A stretch of 52,837 bases of DNA from assembly GCA_003635265.1 (NCBI GenBank), contig PYIZ01000029.1, positions 142,845-195,681 of the forward strand, given 5' to 3'. The DNA comes from Candidatus Poribacteria bacterium (GTDB lineage Bacteria > Poribacteria > WGA-4E > PCPOR2b). A program made the translations under genes and the position numbers. Positions within the stretch are counted from its first letter, which is position 1. The number at the start of each line of letters is the position of its first letter. Shown piece after piece: positions 18,301 through 24,469 of the stretch. Below the pieces are notes generated by a model. It searched no databases and was not told the origin of the DNA. It saw only the letters and a list, made by a program, of their open reading frames with translations.

Positions 18301-18706
18301 GGACCCGTAGCCGCTTTTCCTCTATCATCTCGACCAGCGTTTTAATCAACAGTTCACCTTCATCGGTCTGATCCATCAACTCAACCGACTCTGTGATATT
18401 CTCTGCGGTCTCTACCCCCATCTGTTGACGTTCGATTCGCTTGGGATAAATTTGCGCTTCTGCGACATCGGCAACTTGTTCTAACCTGCGATACCCCTCG
18501 GCAAGCTGCTCCAATGTCTCACGATTGGTGGTGTTACCGATTAGTAAGCGAAGTTCTTTGACGCCCTGCAGTTCTTTCGCAATGCTTTGGAATCCCGACA
18601 GGAAAAAGTAACCCACCGCGAATCTTGCTCTTTCGGTGGAGTCGAGGATGAGGTTGATGTGCTCTGCCAATTTTTCGCTGCGGTTGTCGATGATGTCGTG
18701 TTGCAT
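15371..18706 (-). CDS. PLD-domain SNF2-family helicase of the defence island
   Basis: 1111 residues. The N-terminal domain carries a phospholipase-D motif (HAKAYIFD near residue 144 with GSSNLTLSG), a possible nuclease or nucleic-acid-binding site. It is followed by a superfamily 2 SNF2-type ATPase: Walker A-like VVGLGKS (about 287), DESH box VLVDESHNF (about 372), FLTATP, then ATDVLAEGLNLQ and QRFGRIDRIG (about 807) of the second RecA lobe. The C-terminus is coiled and helical. Such PLD-helicases pair with Eco57I-type adenine methylases in defence loci (Hma-like and DISARM-related islands), where helicase and methylase act together. The methylase here lies about 6 kb upstream, with cargo genes between. 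It is the last gene of the minus-strand island, ending against the convergent caspase gene. Confidence 0.85.
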   Translation of the reverse strand: MQHDIIDNRSEKLAEHINLILDSTERARFAVGYFFLSGFQSIAKELQGVKELRLLIGNTTNRETLEQLAEGYRRLEQVADVAEAQIYPKRIERQQMGVETAENITESVELMDQTDEGELLIKTLVEMIEEKRLRVRVYTKGRLHAKAYIFDYDGEGRYEKGIAVIGSSNLTLSGVSHNTELNVVVQGNANHAELCRWFDELWDEAQDFDESLMEVMKSSWAIAPVSPYDIYMKTLYELVKDRLEGGDEGDILWEDDITKQLADFQKVAVQQAVQIIRDYGGAFVSDVVGLGKSYVGAAIVKYFEWAENARPLIICPAPLVDMWERYNEVYRLNARVLSMGVLREGNDGQGKQGYGITSTIFDNVMYRDRNFVLVDESHNFRHHDTQRYRVLQSFLATGRRCCFLTATPRNKSAWDIYHQIKLFHPEDITDLPIDPPNLRTYFNQIEKREKNLPDLLGNILIRRTRNHILRWYGFDEETNQPVDPSQFQQYLDGHRKAYVVVGGDKQFFPKRILETVSYNIEETYQGLYFRLRERIGKPRSDQLKSSSTSELTYARYGLWNYVIEERQKQEPYTNLQRSGINLHGLMRILLFKRFESSVYAFKVSVRRLLKIHERFLEALEEGIVPAGDAAQDILYEPNDAEEQDLMDALRQASAQYDIADFKIEELRADIEHDLQLLRVMSDLVSPITPAQDAKLQTLEKCLAEPPFNKGKCLIFTQYADTARYLFENINPNSERDDIDVIYSGDKSKERVVGRFAPKANPEYRFQRGESELSTLIATDVLAEGLNLQDGDKIINYDLHWNPVRLIQRFGRIDRIGSEHDVIYGFNFLPEIGIEQNLGLREILQQRIQEIHDTIGEDAAILDNSEQLNEAAMYAIYEGEGEQLSLFEENEDEKTIDLNEAEEILRQLQREDPEEYERIANLRDGIRAAIPKGSLGTYLFCQAGRYQQLFLLDETGSIISRDISRILNQIECEPELSGGELPTDYNAVIMGVKRLFTQEIKDLQSERKHTLSLTQGQRYVLRELQLIFANPLDEDVSAQASILEKAFRGTITTAVNRELNLLRRNGVAGAALLKNLRDLYHQHNMREWESRQQDAQLENEAIPKIICSAALI

Positions 18707-18791
18707 AGAGGCATCCTATATCTTCGGGGTGCTTCAAATTGGCGTTTTATTTTCTTCCTGGAACGTGCAATCAATAAAGAACTCATTCATA

Positions 18792-18808
18792 CGGGGCTGG
18801 AAACCCCG
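18792..18808. repeat. CGGGG/CCCCG hairpin followed by CCTACAGG
   Basis: A small hairpin with arms cgggg (18792-18796) and ccccg (18804-18808) precedes cctacagg. The same cctacagg tail follows a different hairpin next to the methylase stop codon (24440-24455). Both are probably members of a dispersed palindrome family. Confidence 0.45.
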
Positions 18809-18828
18809 CCTACAGGATATGATTGTTA

Positions 18829-19293
18829 TTATTCCTTTGCCCAACCCACCAGTGCTTTATCGGGTGATGCAATTTCGTTGATTGATGTGAAGTAGTAGCG
18901 TTCCCATCCGATGCGGGGTAGACCGCTGAAAATCATCAGATTGAGTGGGTACACATCACTATCAACAGCGCGTCGAAAGTCGTCCCGAAATAGGAAAGTA
19001 GGCTTACCGAGTGCTATCGCTATCCCAAGTTCAATCATGACCCCTTCATCTGGTGGCACTCCGTTCACAACCGCAAAGATTGCGTCCGCGTCGAATACAT
19101 CCTGTTTGTCCTTTTGTCCAATTCGGTACGCCCAATCGGAAGATACTGTGTCTTGGTTATTGCGTTCAAACGGTTCCCATACCTCTAACCCAACCACTTC
19201 CAATGCCTTAACGAGAGCGGGTAATACGATTTCTCGCTGTTGCTCTGAGAAACCGTAGGGGTTTGCAAGATATATTATCTTTTTTTTGGTCAT
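18829..19293 (-). CDS. Nucleoside 2-deoxyribosyltransferase-like protein
   Basis: 154 residues. The fold signature is clear: IIYLANPYGFSEQQR at the N-terminus, then AIFAVVNGVPPDEGVMIELGIAIALGKPTFLFRDDFR (residues 71-107). Asp82 and Glu88 occupy the positions of the substrate-binding and nucleophilic acids of nucleoside 2-deoxyribosyltransferases. These enzymes cleave or exchange the N-glycosidic bond of deoxynucleosides or nucleotides; relatives (DRHyd, TIR- and Sir2-like folds) act in nucleotide-centred antiviral systems. It lies downstream of the YwgA-like and HD genes in the defence island and before the helicase gene. No strong ribosome site is seen before its ATG. A role in nucleotide-pool disturbance is inference. 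Confidence 0.8.
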   Translation of the reverse strand: MTKKKIIYLANPYGFSEQQREIVLPALVKALEVVGLEVWEPFERNNQDTVSSDWAYRIGQKDKQDVFDADAIFAVVNGVPPDEGVMIELGIAIALGKPTFLFRDDFRRAVDSDVYPLNLMIFSGLPRIGWERYYFTSINEIASPDKALVGWAKE

Positions 19294-19301
19294 AGTTGGT
19301 T

Positions 19302-19319
19302 GCGAAGATGCTACTTCGC
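19302..19319. repeat. GCGAAG/CTTCGC hairpin
   Basis: Arms gcgaag (19302-19307) and cttcgc (19314-19319) flank a six-base loop just upstream of the NDT-fold gene start. It is probably a dispersed palindrome. Confidence 0.4.
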
Positions 19320-19346
19320 GTTAGTAGTTTGCTTATTCCTTTTTCG

Positions 19347-19375
19347 TTGTCTGAATCGCGGATTGTCGCAGATTA
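19347..19375 (+). repeat. 29-base dispersed repeat, copy 1
   Basis: The 29-base unit beginning TTGTCTGAATCGCGGATTG is identical to the copy at 29080-29108 and in the same orientation. The two copies are about 9.7 kb apart, both in gaps of the defence island. Sequences of this CAGATTA type are known as dispersed intergenic elements in several environmental phyla. Confidence 0.75.
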
Positions 19376-19417
19376 GCCCCGGTTTCCCATCACTGGAAAT
19401 TGTTACTTCCCTTGCGG

Positions 19418-19975
19418 TCAAGTGGATTTTCCCACAGATATAAGCGAAAGATCTTCAAGAAATGAACGTACACTTTCGATCTGTGCCTTATTGAGATTCC
19501 ATCCATACTCCTGAGCAATTTGTAGAATCTGTTCTGTTGTCGTCCTTTTTTCCTGTTTGACAATATAACAAACTTTCGCAGCGATTGAAAGCATGTTAAA
19601 ATCATTCACCGACTCTTGCGCGTTGAGTCTGTCAAGTGCTTGCGTCCAATCGACGTATTCGGTCTCCTTTTTAATCTCCTTCATTACAATGTTTCCATCA
19701 GGAGTTAAAGAATAGGTATGGCGGCGAATTTCGCCAAAGATGTTTTGATCTGTTTCAAAAGTCTCTGTTACTTCGTTCAGGAAACGAGCATTGACGAGAA
19801 TATCCAGATTTTCCGCAACCAAACTGCTATAAGGTCCATAATAGTGCGGGCGAAAACCAAGGTCGCCCCCCTCTAATTCTGAGAGGAAATAAAGTTTCTT
19901 TTGAAGGAGAGTTCGCCCTCGGATCCCGTTCTCCTCACTACCAATGACAAGCAAAATTAGGTCTTGAATGTGCAT
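19418..19975 (-). CDS. YwgA-like protein, partner of the HD phosphohydrolase
   Basis: 185 residues. The N-terminal motif GRTLLQKKLYFLSELEG followed by HYYGPYSSLVAENLDIL resembles the YwgA family of small proteins of unknown function. In Bacillus, ywgA lies beside ywfO, a gene for an HD-domain phosphohydrolase; here the HD gene is directly upstream with a 45-base gap, the same pairing. The C-terminal half is helical. A strong AAGGAG precedes the ATG at 19975. By context it may modulate or deliver substrate to the HD enzyme, or act as an antitoxin-like regulator; there is no direct evidence for either. Confidence 0.65.
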   Translation of the reverse strand: MHIQDLILLVIGSEENGIRGRTLLQKKLYFLSELEGGDLGFRPHYYGPYSSLVAENLDILVNARFLNEVTETFETDQNIFGEIRRHTYSLTPDGNIVMKEIKKETEYVDWTQALDRLNAQESVNDFNMLSIAAKVCYIVKQEKRTTTEQILQIAQEYGWNLNKAQIESVRSFLEDLSLISVGKST

Positions 19976-20020
19976 AAGAGCTCCTTTCTTTCAGGGACAA
20001 TGGCCCTTAACTCTCCCTCG

Positions 20021-21382
20021 TCAGGGAGCTAGCAAAATCCTTTGAACTTTTACGTAAAGTTGTTTTTGTTCCTGTTGTTTTTGTGCTGTTGATAAAGCGT
20101 TCCAATCATCCCGCGGGGCATAAATCTGTACAGTTTCCAAGTCAGCCTCATTGACGGGTGAACGAGCTAAAAAAAGTTCAGGCGCATAGCGGCTGAGATT
20201 TTTTAGTTTGCGTTGCTTGTCATCAAAAATCATGATTGCTTCTGGGTTAAGGCTATAGCTTCGACTTCCATAGTTGGGATTCCGAATGTGCACCTTATTG
20301 ACAATTACATAATCGGGGTCAATCTCGAGATCTTCTGCAATCTGTTCTTCCCACTTCCGTTTTTGTTCATTTTGTTCATCATCCATTTGGAGGAGCCGTA
20401 ACCTATCTGTTGGATCGTCTACCTCCTTTAGTGATAGTTCACCAATCATCTTGAATAATTTTCTTTGATAAAGTCGCTCAAAAATATTACGGGCTTTTTC
20501 TTGGTCACACCGCCTTAGGATGTCAATCAATCTTTCGTCGTGATACTCCATGTAATTTTCAACAAACTTTGGTGTTCCATCGTATTGGTAGAGCCGCTTT
20601 AGTTCCTGATTTCCCTTGTCAATTGCGAGTTCAATGCCCCGAATAATCATTGCATCGGAGATTGATCTGACCCGATGACGATATACTTGTTCTGTCATGT
20701 GATGTTTTGCAAGCAGAAGTTGTTCAAGGGCGTGAAGCCCCTCATCACTAATTGCTAATCCTTTGCGATGTACCCGGAACGACTCAATGATTTTTTCCAA
20801 ATCATACATCCCATATTTGACCCCGGCAAAATATGAATCTCGCAAGAGGTAATCCATCTTGTCAGCGTCTAGATCACTGGAAACAATGTCGCGCCGAAAG
20901 TCCCTCGTTTGTTTTCCTTCAATCATTTCGACGACGAATTGACGTTCTTCAACCGTAAGGACATGGCCAATCTCTGAATCTTTATTAATGATGTCAACTG
21001 TAACCTTCTCGTGGATTTTCTCAACGGTTGAATCTCCATCCTTTGGTGCGTACTTGTCTAAAAGATGTTCAGAGACGTGGCTGAATGGTCCGTGACCGAT
21101 ATCGTGAAGCAATGCTGCAAGCCGAATTCGCTCGTATTCTACAGCGGTTATTTTACGAAGTTGCTTGAGTCGATCGCAGATTCGCCCGGCGATGTGCATC
21201 ACACCGATTGAGTGTTCAAAACGGGTATGCAAGGTTCCGGGATACACTAGAAACGCCATCGCTAATTGACGGATTCGACGAAGCCTTTGAAAAACTCCGG
21301 TGTTGATTATATCAACTTCCTTTGGTAAGAGTTCAATGAGACCGTGAATCGGATCTCGAATTTCGTATGGTCGCGCTTGCAT
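20021..21382 (-). CDS. HD-domain phosphohydrolase (COG1078, SAMHD1/YwfO-like)
   Basis: 453 residues starting MQARPYEIRDPIHGLIELLP, the standard N-terminus of the family. Metal ligands are visible: His56 in TRFEHSIG, His93-Asp94 in LLHDIGHGPFSH and Asp in SSDLDADKMDYLLRDS. Relatives hydrolyse dNTPs or (p)ppGpp-like nucleotides; SAMHD1 and bacterial dGTPases restrict viruses by dNTP depletion. A longer frame to 21562 exists. I chose the ATG at 21382 because conservation begins there and a good promoter (-10 at 21401-21406) lies just upstream, inside the longer frame. With YwgA-like and NDT-fold genes it forms a nucleotide-directed cargo module of the island. Confidence 0.82.
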   Translation of the reverse strand: MQARPYEIRDPIHGLIELLPKEVDIINTGVFQRLRRIRQLAMAFLVYPGTLHTRFEHSIGVMHIAGRICDRLKQLRKITAVEYERIRLAALLHDIGHGPFSHVSEHLLDKYAPKDGDSTVEKIHEKVTVDIINKDSEIGHVLTVEERQFVVEMIEGKQTRDFRRDIVSSDLDADKMDYLLRDSYFAGVKYGMYDLEKIIESFRVHRKGLAISDEGLHALEQLLLAKHHMTEQVYRHRVRSISDAMIIRGIELAIDKGNQELKRLYQYDGTPKFVENYMEYHDERLIDILRRCDQEKARNIFERLYQRKLFKMIGELSLKEVDDPTDRLRLLQMDDEQNEQKRKWEEQIAEDLEIDPDYVIVNKVHIRNPNYGSRSYSLNPEAIMIFDDKQRKLKNLSRYAPELFLARSPVNEADLETVQIYAPRDDWNALSTAQKQQEQKQLYVKVQRILLAP

Positions 21383-21400
21383 AAAGAATGGTTTACCTAT

Positions 21401-21430
21401 ATTATACCATACATGTGTTAAGTATTGCAA
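21401..21430 (-). promoter_or_regulatory. Sigma-70-type promoter of the HD module
   Basis: On the minus strand, TTGCAA (21425-21430) and TATAAT (21401-21406) are separated by 18 bases. The -35 box lies in a perfect 12-base palindrome GTATTGCAATAC (21422-21433), a possible operator. TTAAC boxes flank it at 21-base spacing. The same sequence plan occurs before the ATPase gene at 31051-31079. Confidence 0.7.
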
Positions 21431-21662
21431 TACATTTGTTAAAATTGGTGAACAAACACATAATTCAGCAATTGGACATAGTGACTGCCTTTTGGATTGG
21501 GGCACTTCTTCTACAATCGCGATATCTTCAAGTTCAAGGACGGATAGGCTGTGTTCAATCAAGTGAGGCTGCTTTCTGACTTCGTCCAGATTTTGTGCCC
21601 CCAGATTCGCTAACTTGCACGATCAAGCATAACACACGATCGTTAAGCTGTCAATAAAATCA

Positions 21663-21762
21663 TGAGGCAACCCCTAACTTCCCCGCAAACTCTGCGCTTT
21701 CTGCAGCCGTGCCTTCACAAGATGAATAACTACCTCATACACGTTCCCCTTGTGTGAGGTTG
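21663..21762 (-). pseudogene. Decayed copy of the methylase 3' end, scar A
   Basis: On the minus strand it encodes VYEVVIHLVKARLQKAQSLR, nearly the C-terminus of the methylase at 24470 (VYEAVTHLVETRLQKAQSLR). Over 57 bases (21686-21742 against 24476-24532) I count 51 identities. An 8-base length difference upstream breaks the reading frame. Its 3' flank also matches scar C at 31087 (68 of 80 bases for the two scars). It lies between the ASCH gene and the HD-module promoter. Confidence 0.8.
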
Positions 21763-21768
21763 AGAGTG

Positions 21769-22275
21769 TCACATATGAGCGTACCTAGGGGCCAATGGTT
21801 GGCTTAACCTTTGGTGTTGCTCAAGACATGTCTCTGTTTGCGGCTTCATTTTTCGGAAAAACTGGTGTTCATCAGTCCGAACATACCGCCAAGACTGTGG
21901 AACAGCGAAGTTCGAGAACTTGTTTCTCAACGTGCCTAGACTAATAGGCTGTGAGCATTCCCAAACCTCTTTGATTTCAAGAGCATAAGCAACAGTCTGG
22001 CCCTCAAAATAAGTGTCGAAATCCGGCTTATTAACACCTACAAGTCTAGACACCATACGCCAAACCTCCTCGGGGGTTCCATGCCACACCTTTCCGACCT
22101 GAAACCCACCGTGAATCGCCATAATAGGACTGGAAACGTAGATGAACACGTCGCGGTCCGTTATATGTGGGGCAATACGCCGTCGAAGTTCAGCCTTTTT
22201 GAGGCCTTCAAAGACCAAATCTGCATAGCAGGGTTTCAAGGAAAGAAGCAAGGGTTTTGTTGCGTTTATAGTCAA
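21769..22275 (-). CDS. ASCH-domain (PUA-like) protein
   Basis: 168 residues. LLLSLKPCYADLVFEGLKKAELRRR at the N-terminus is the ASCH-type opening, followed by FIYVSSPIMAIHGGFQVGKV and VAYALEIKEVWECSQPISL. The fold is PUA-like and binds RNA or modified nucleosides; one member, YqfB, is a tRNA N4-acetylcytidine amidohydrolase. The start overlaps the stop of the GNAT-PIN fusion gene by four bases (ATGA), so the two are translationally coupled and probably work together. The C-terminus of the fusion has a related YVSSP segment. It may be the antidote, targeting subunit or deacylase partner. The function is inferred from family and context only. Confidence 0.75.
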   Translation of the reverse strand: MTINATKPLLLSLKPCYADLVFEGLKKAELRRRIAPHITDRDVFIYVSSPIMAIHGGFQVGKVWHGTPEEVWRMVSRLVGVNKPDFDTYFEGQTVAYALEIKEVWECSQPISLGTLRNKFSNFAVPQSWRYVRTDEHQFFRKMKPQTETCLEQHQRLSQPLAPRYAHM

Positions 22276-24284
22276 TTTGGATATCCTTTTTGAAATAGGG
22301 CGTGGAATACTTTGGACGATAGTTGTAATGGGCCTTGTAACGATAGCCCAACACCATTCGCCTCAAAAACAGATTTCAGTACTTCCAGTGAAATTGGTTC
22401 TCGGAAGAGGAACGTGTGCGAAAACCTCAACGCCATGAGTTCTTTTAATGGATTATGATCGCACATTTTATAAAGGTCGTTCCATTCCAGTATGCCAAAT
22501 TTTTTGAATCTTCTGAAAAGTTCTTTGAGGGTATCAATTACGACCTCGTCAAGATGTGACATGGCTATGATTTGTTGGCTAGGACTGCTGACGTACCACA
22601 GAATCCGTCCAGGGGCTTTAATCATCTTATGGCGGTTTACCTTTCGATAGTACACGTTATCCCAACGCAGTAGGACATGAGGATTCCCTCCAAAGAGATC
22701 ATTAGCTGACTGCTGTCTGTCAATGAGGCCCATCGCGTAGACCGGGCGAATCGGGATCAGAAAGTGCCTTTGGTTCGTTGCTTCTAAATCAAGGGGGGAG
22801 CAATACCGTTCAAGCTTTAAATCTGACATATCCTGATAATTCCTTGTGGATTCAGGGTATAATTTGGAAATCGCAGACAATACTTCGTGGCGACCAAGGC
22901 AACGTGAAAAACAAAATCTCACGAAATGATCGCTATATTTTAGAAATCCCATCTCTAATAGATCTGGTATCAAGCTAGATGTGAGGGCAGAAGTCTCAAA
23001 CTTGACCATGTCCAAGTTCTTTTCCACAGCCTTAGAAACGGTATCCGCTATTAAGAAACGTCCGAAAAGTGCTCGGTTGGCAGAAAATGCTACTCTTGCT
23101 AAGGGTATGGCGAGCATTTTGTCGGAACTGTTCGCGAGAACTCGGATGGCAATAATCTCATTCCCGGACCGGAGCAGCTCGCATTCATAATGGTTGGGTT
23201 GAGCGATTAAGGCATCTAATTTCTGCCTGAATTTACCTATCGTTTCCTGATGTTCGAGAAAAGAATCAAAGGGTAAAGATGCCAGATCTTTAGATTCCAA
23301 GCGATGCCACCAAAGGTTGAGTCCTGCAATACGATTCGGTGAATAGGATTGCCTTTCAGATAACTCATGAAGTTGTATGATCAGGTTCACGGGATCTATC
23401 ACCTCAAGCCCCGTGCGATTAGCAATCTCCTCCGACTTTTTTAAGAGATTACGGTCTCTGGTAACAAAGGTATTTACGTTGGAAGCGGCGGCCTTTGCTA
23501 ACTGCCTAATATCGGATTCTTGGCTTCGCTTGTGACTAGGCAGAAATTTCCTTAAAAGCTTGTCAAAGTCTTCGACCAAGTGTAGGTCGGCCTCTACTCG
23601 CAAAAAATTATTAGCTTTGTGGCGGGATTCTTCACGGTGTTCGGGATCATTGTGTCTGTGAATTTCATTGAATAGTTCGTCAGTAATCCGAAGGTTGAGG
23701 GAATCTACTAAAAAGTCGGCAAGTAGAGTTTTAGATGGCTTTGTTTTGTCACTATCCGGCTCATAAAAATCAAAGAAGATCTGGGCATCAATAATGATAT
23801 CAAGAGTTTCATCTGATGTTTCTGCCTGAAAAAGTTGTAATTGGTCCTCTGGGGCTAGCATAAAGTGCCAGATTGTCAGAAGGTGTCCTTCCTTAGACCT
23901 GCCAGGCTTCTCATCTAAAGCCACGAACCCTAATTTGTGCCACAAGTTATTCGCTGGAAAATCACGACGACAGTTAAGTTTTATGACCTTCTGGGTGTTG
24001 GCTAACCCCTTTAAGTCATTAAGAAGTTGCTTTGCGATCCCCTGACGTTGGTATTCTTCCAACACGCAGAGGTGAGTAATCCGGAAGTAGTCATAACGAT
24101 CCGCATAGAGAAGATAACCAACGAGTTGACCATCGTCAGTCATAGCTCCCAATACAGTTCCTTTTTCGAGATAGCTTTGAAGAGCTTCTCTGGGTAGAAA
24201 ACCAAGCCATTGACTGTAACGTTTCATTAGCTCGTCCACCGCGTTGAGGTCAGCGGGTGTCAATTGTGAGATATTTATCTTCAT
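22272..24284 (-). CDS. GNAT-PIN-(GNAT-like)-ASCH fusion protein
   Basis: 670 residues. Residues 1-145 form a GNAT acetyltransferase with the acetyl-CoA loop VLEEYQRQGIAKQLL (74-88). Residues 160-300 look like a PIN ribonuclease: Asp166 in IIIDAQIFF, Glu203/207, Asp258 and Asp277 in FVTRDRNLL. Residues about 385-460 resemble the second half of another, degenerate GNAT fold. Residues about 505-635 look ASCH/PUA-like (WYVSSPSQQIIAMSHLDEVV), similar to the downstream gene product. A strong AAGGAGG precedes the ATG. Combining an acetyltransferase, a ribonuclease and an RNA-binding module suggests action on tRNA or another RNA, perhaps as a growth-arresting defence effector. I do not recognise this architecture as a named system. 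Confidence 0.75.
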   Translation of the reverse strand: MKINISQLTPADLNAVDELMKRYSQWLGFLPREALQSYLEKGTVLGAMTDDGQLVGYLLYADRYDYFRITHLCVLEEYQRQGIAKQLLNDLKGLANTQKVIKLNCRRDFPANNLWHKLGFVALDEKPGRSKEGHLLTIWHFMLAPEDQLQLFQAETSDETLDIIIDAQIFFDFYEPDSDKTKPSKTLLADFLVDSLNLRITDELFNEIHRHNDPEHREESRHKANNFLRVEADLHLVEDFDKLLRKFLPSHKRSQESDIRQLAKAAASNVNTFVTRDRNLLKKSEEIANRTGLEVIDPVNLIIQLHELSERQSYSPNRIAGLNLWWHRLESKDLASLPFDSFLEHQETIGKFRQKLDALIAQPNHYECELLRSGNEIIAIRVLANSSDKMLAIPLARVAFSANRALFGRFLIADTVSKAVEKNLDMVKFETSALTSSLIPDLLEMGFLKYSDHFVRFCFSRCLGRHEVLSAISKLYPESTRNYQDMSDLKLERYCSPLDLEATNQRHFLIPIRPVYAMGLIDRQQSANDLFGGNPHVLLRWDNVYYRKVNRHKMIKAPGRILWYVSSPSQQIIAMSHLDEVVIDTLKELFRRFKKFGILEWNDLYKMCDHNPLKELMALRFSHTFLFREPISLEVLKSVFEANGVGLSLQGPLQLSSKVFHALFQKGYPN

Positions 24285-24379
24285 ATCTTGCCTCCTTGTT
24301 TAATCGTAACGCAAAGTTCCAAGTTGGGGGCAATTTTTCGCTATTTTTTGAATTTTCTCAAAACTTATACTTGCGTTTT

Positions 24380-24400
24380 CAAACTCTGTGCTTTCTGAAG
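24380..24400 (-). pseudogene. Short methylase 3'-end scar, scar B
   Basis: CAAACTCTGTGCTTTCTGAA and one further base match scar A at 19 of 21 positions. On the minus strand it encodes LQKAQSLK. It lies about 70 bases downstream of the native methylase stop and about 95 bases upstream of the GNAT-PIN start. Confidence 0.6.
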
Positions 24401-24439
24401 TAAAGACACTGTGAGAGGGAAATCCTTTTCCCGATGGTC

Positions 24440-24455
24440 GAGGCAGGGATGCCTC
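24440..24455. terminator. GAGGCA/TGCCTC hairpin after the methylase stop
   Basis: A perfect six-base-pair stem with a GGGA loop lies 15 bases past the methylase stop codon on the minus strand. There is no clear T tract. It may be a weak terminator or a dispersed palindrome; the cctacagg tail is shared with the hairpin at 18792-18808. Confidence 0.45.
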
Positions 24456-24469
24456 TCCTACAGGTCTCC

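Noticed and set aside
21382..21562. Longer start for the HD protein
   Set aside because: A promoter with TTGCAA and TATAAT lies within the extra frame, and the conserved N-terminus begins at the internal ATG.
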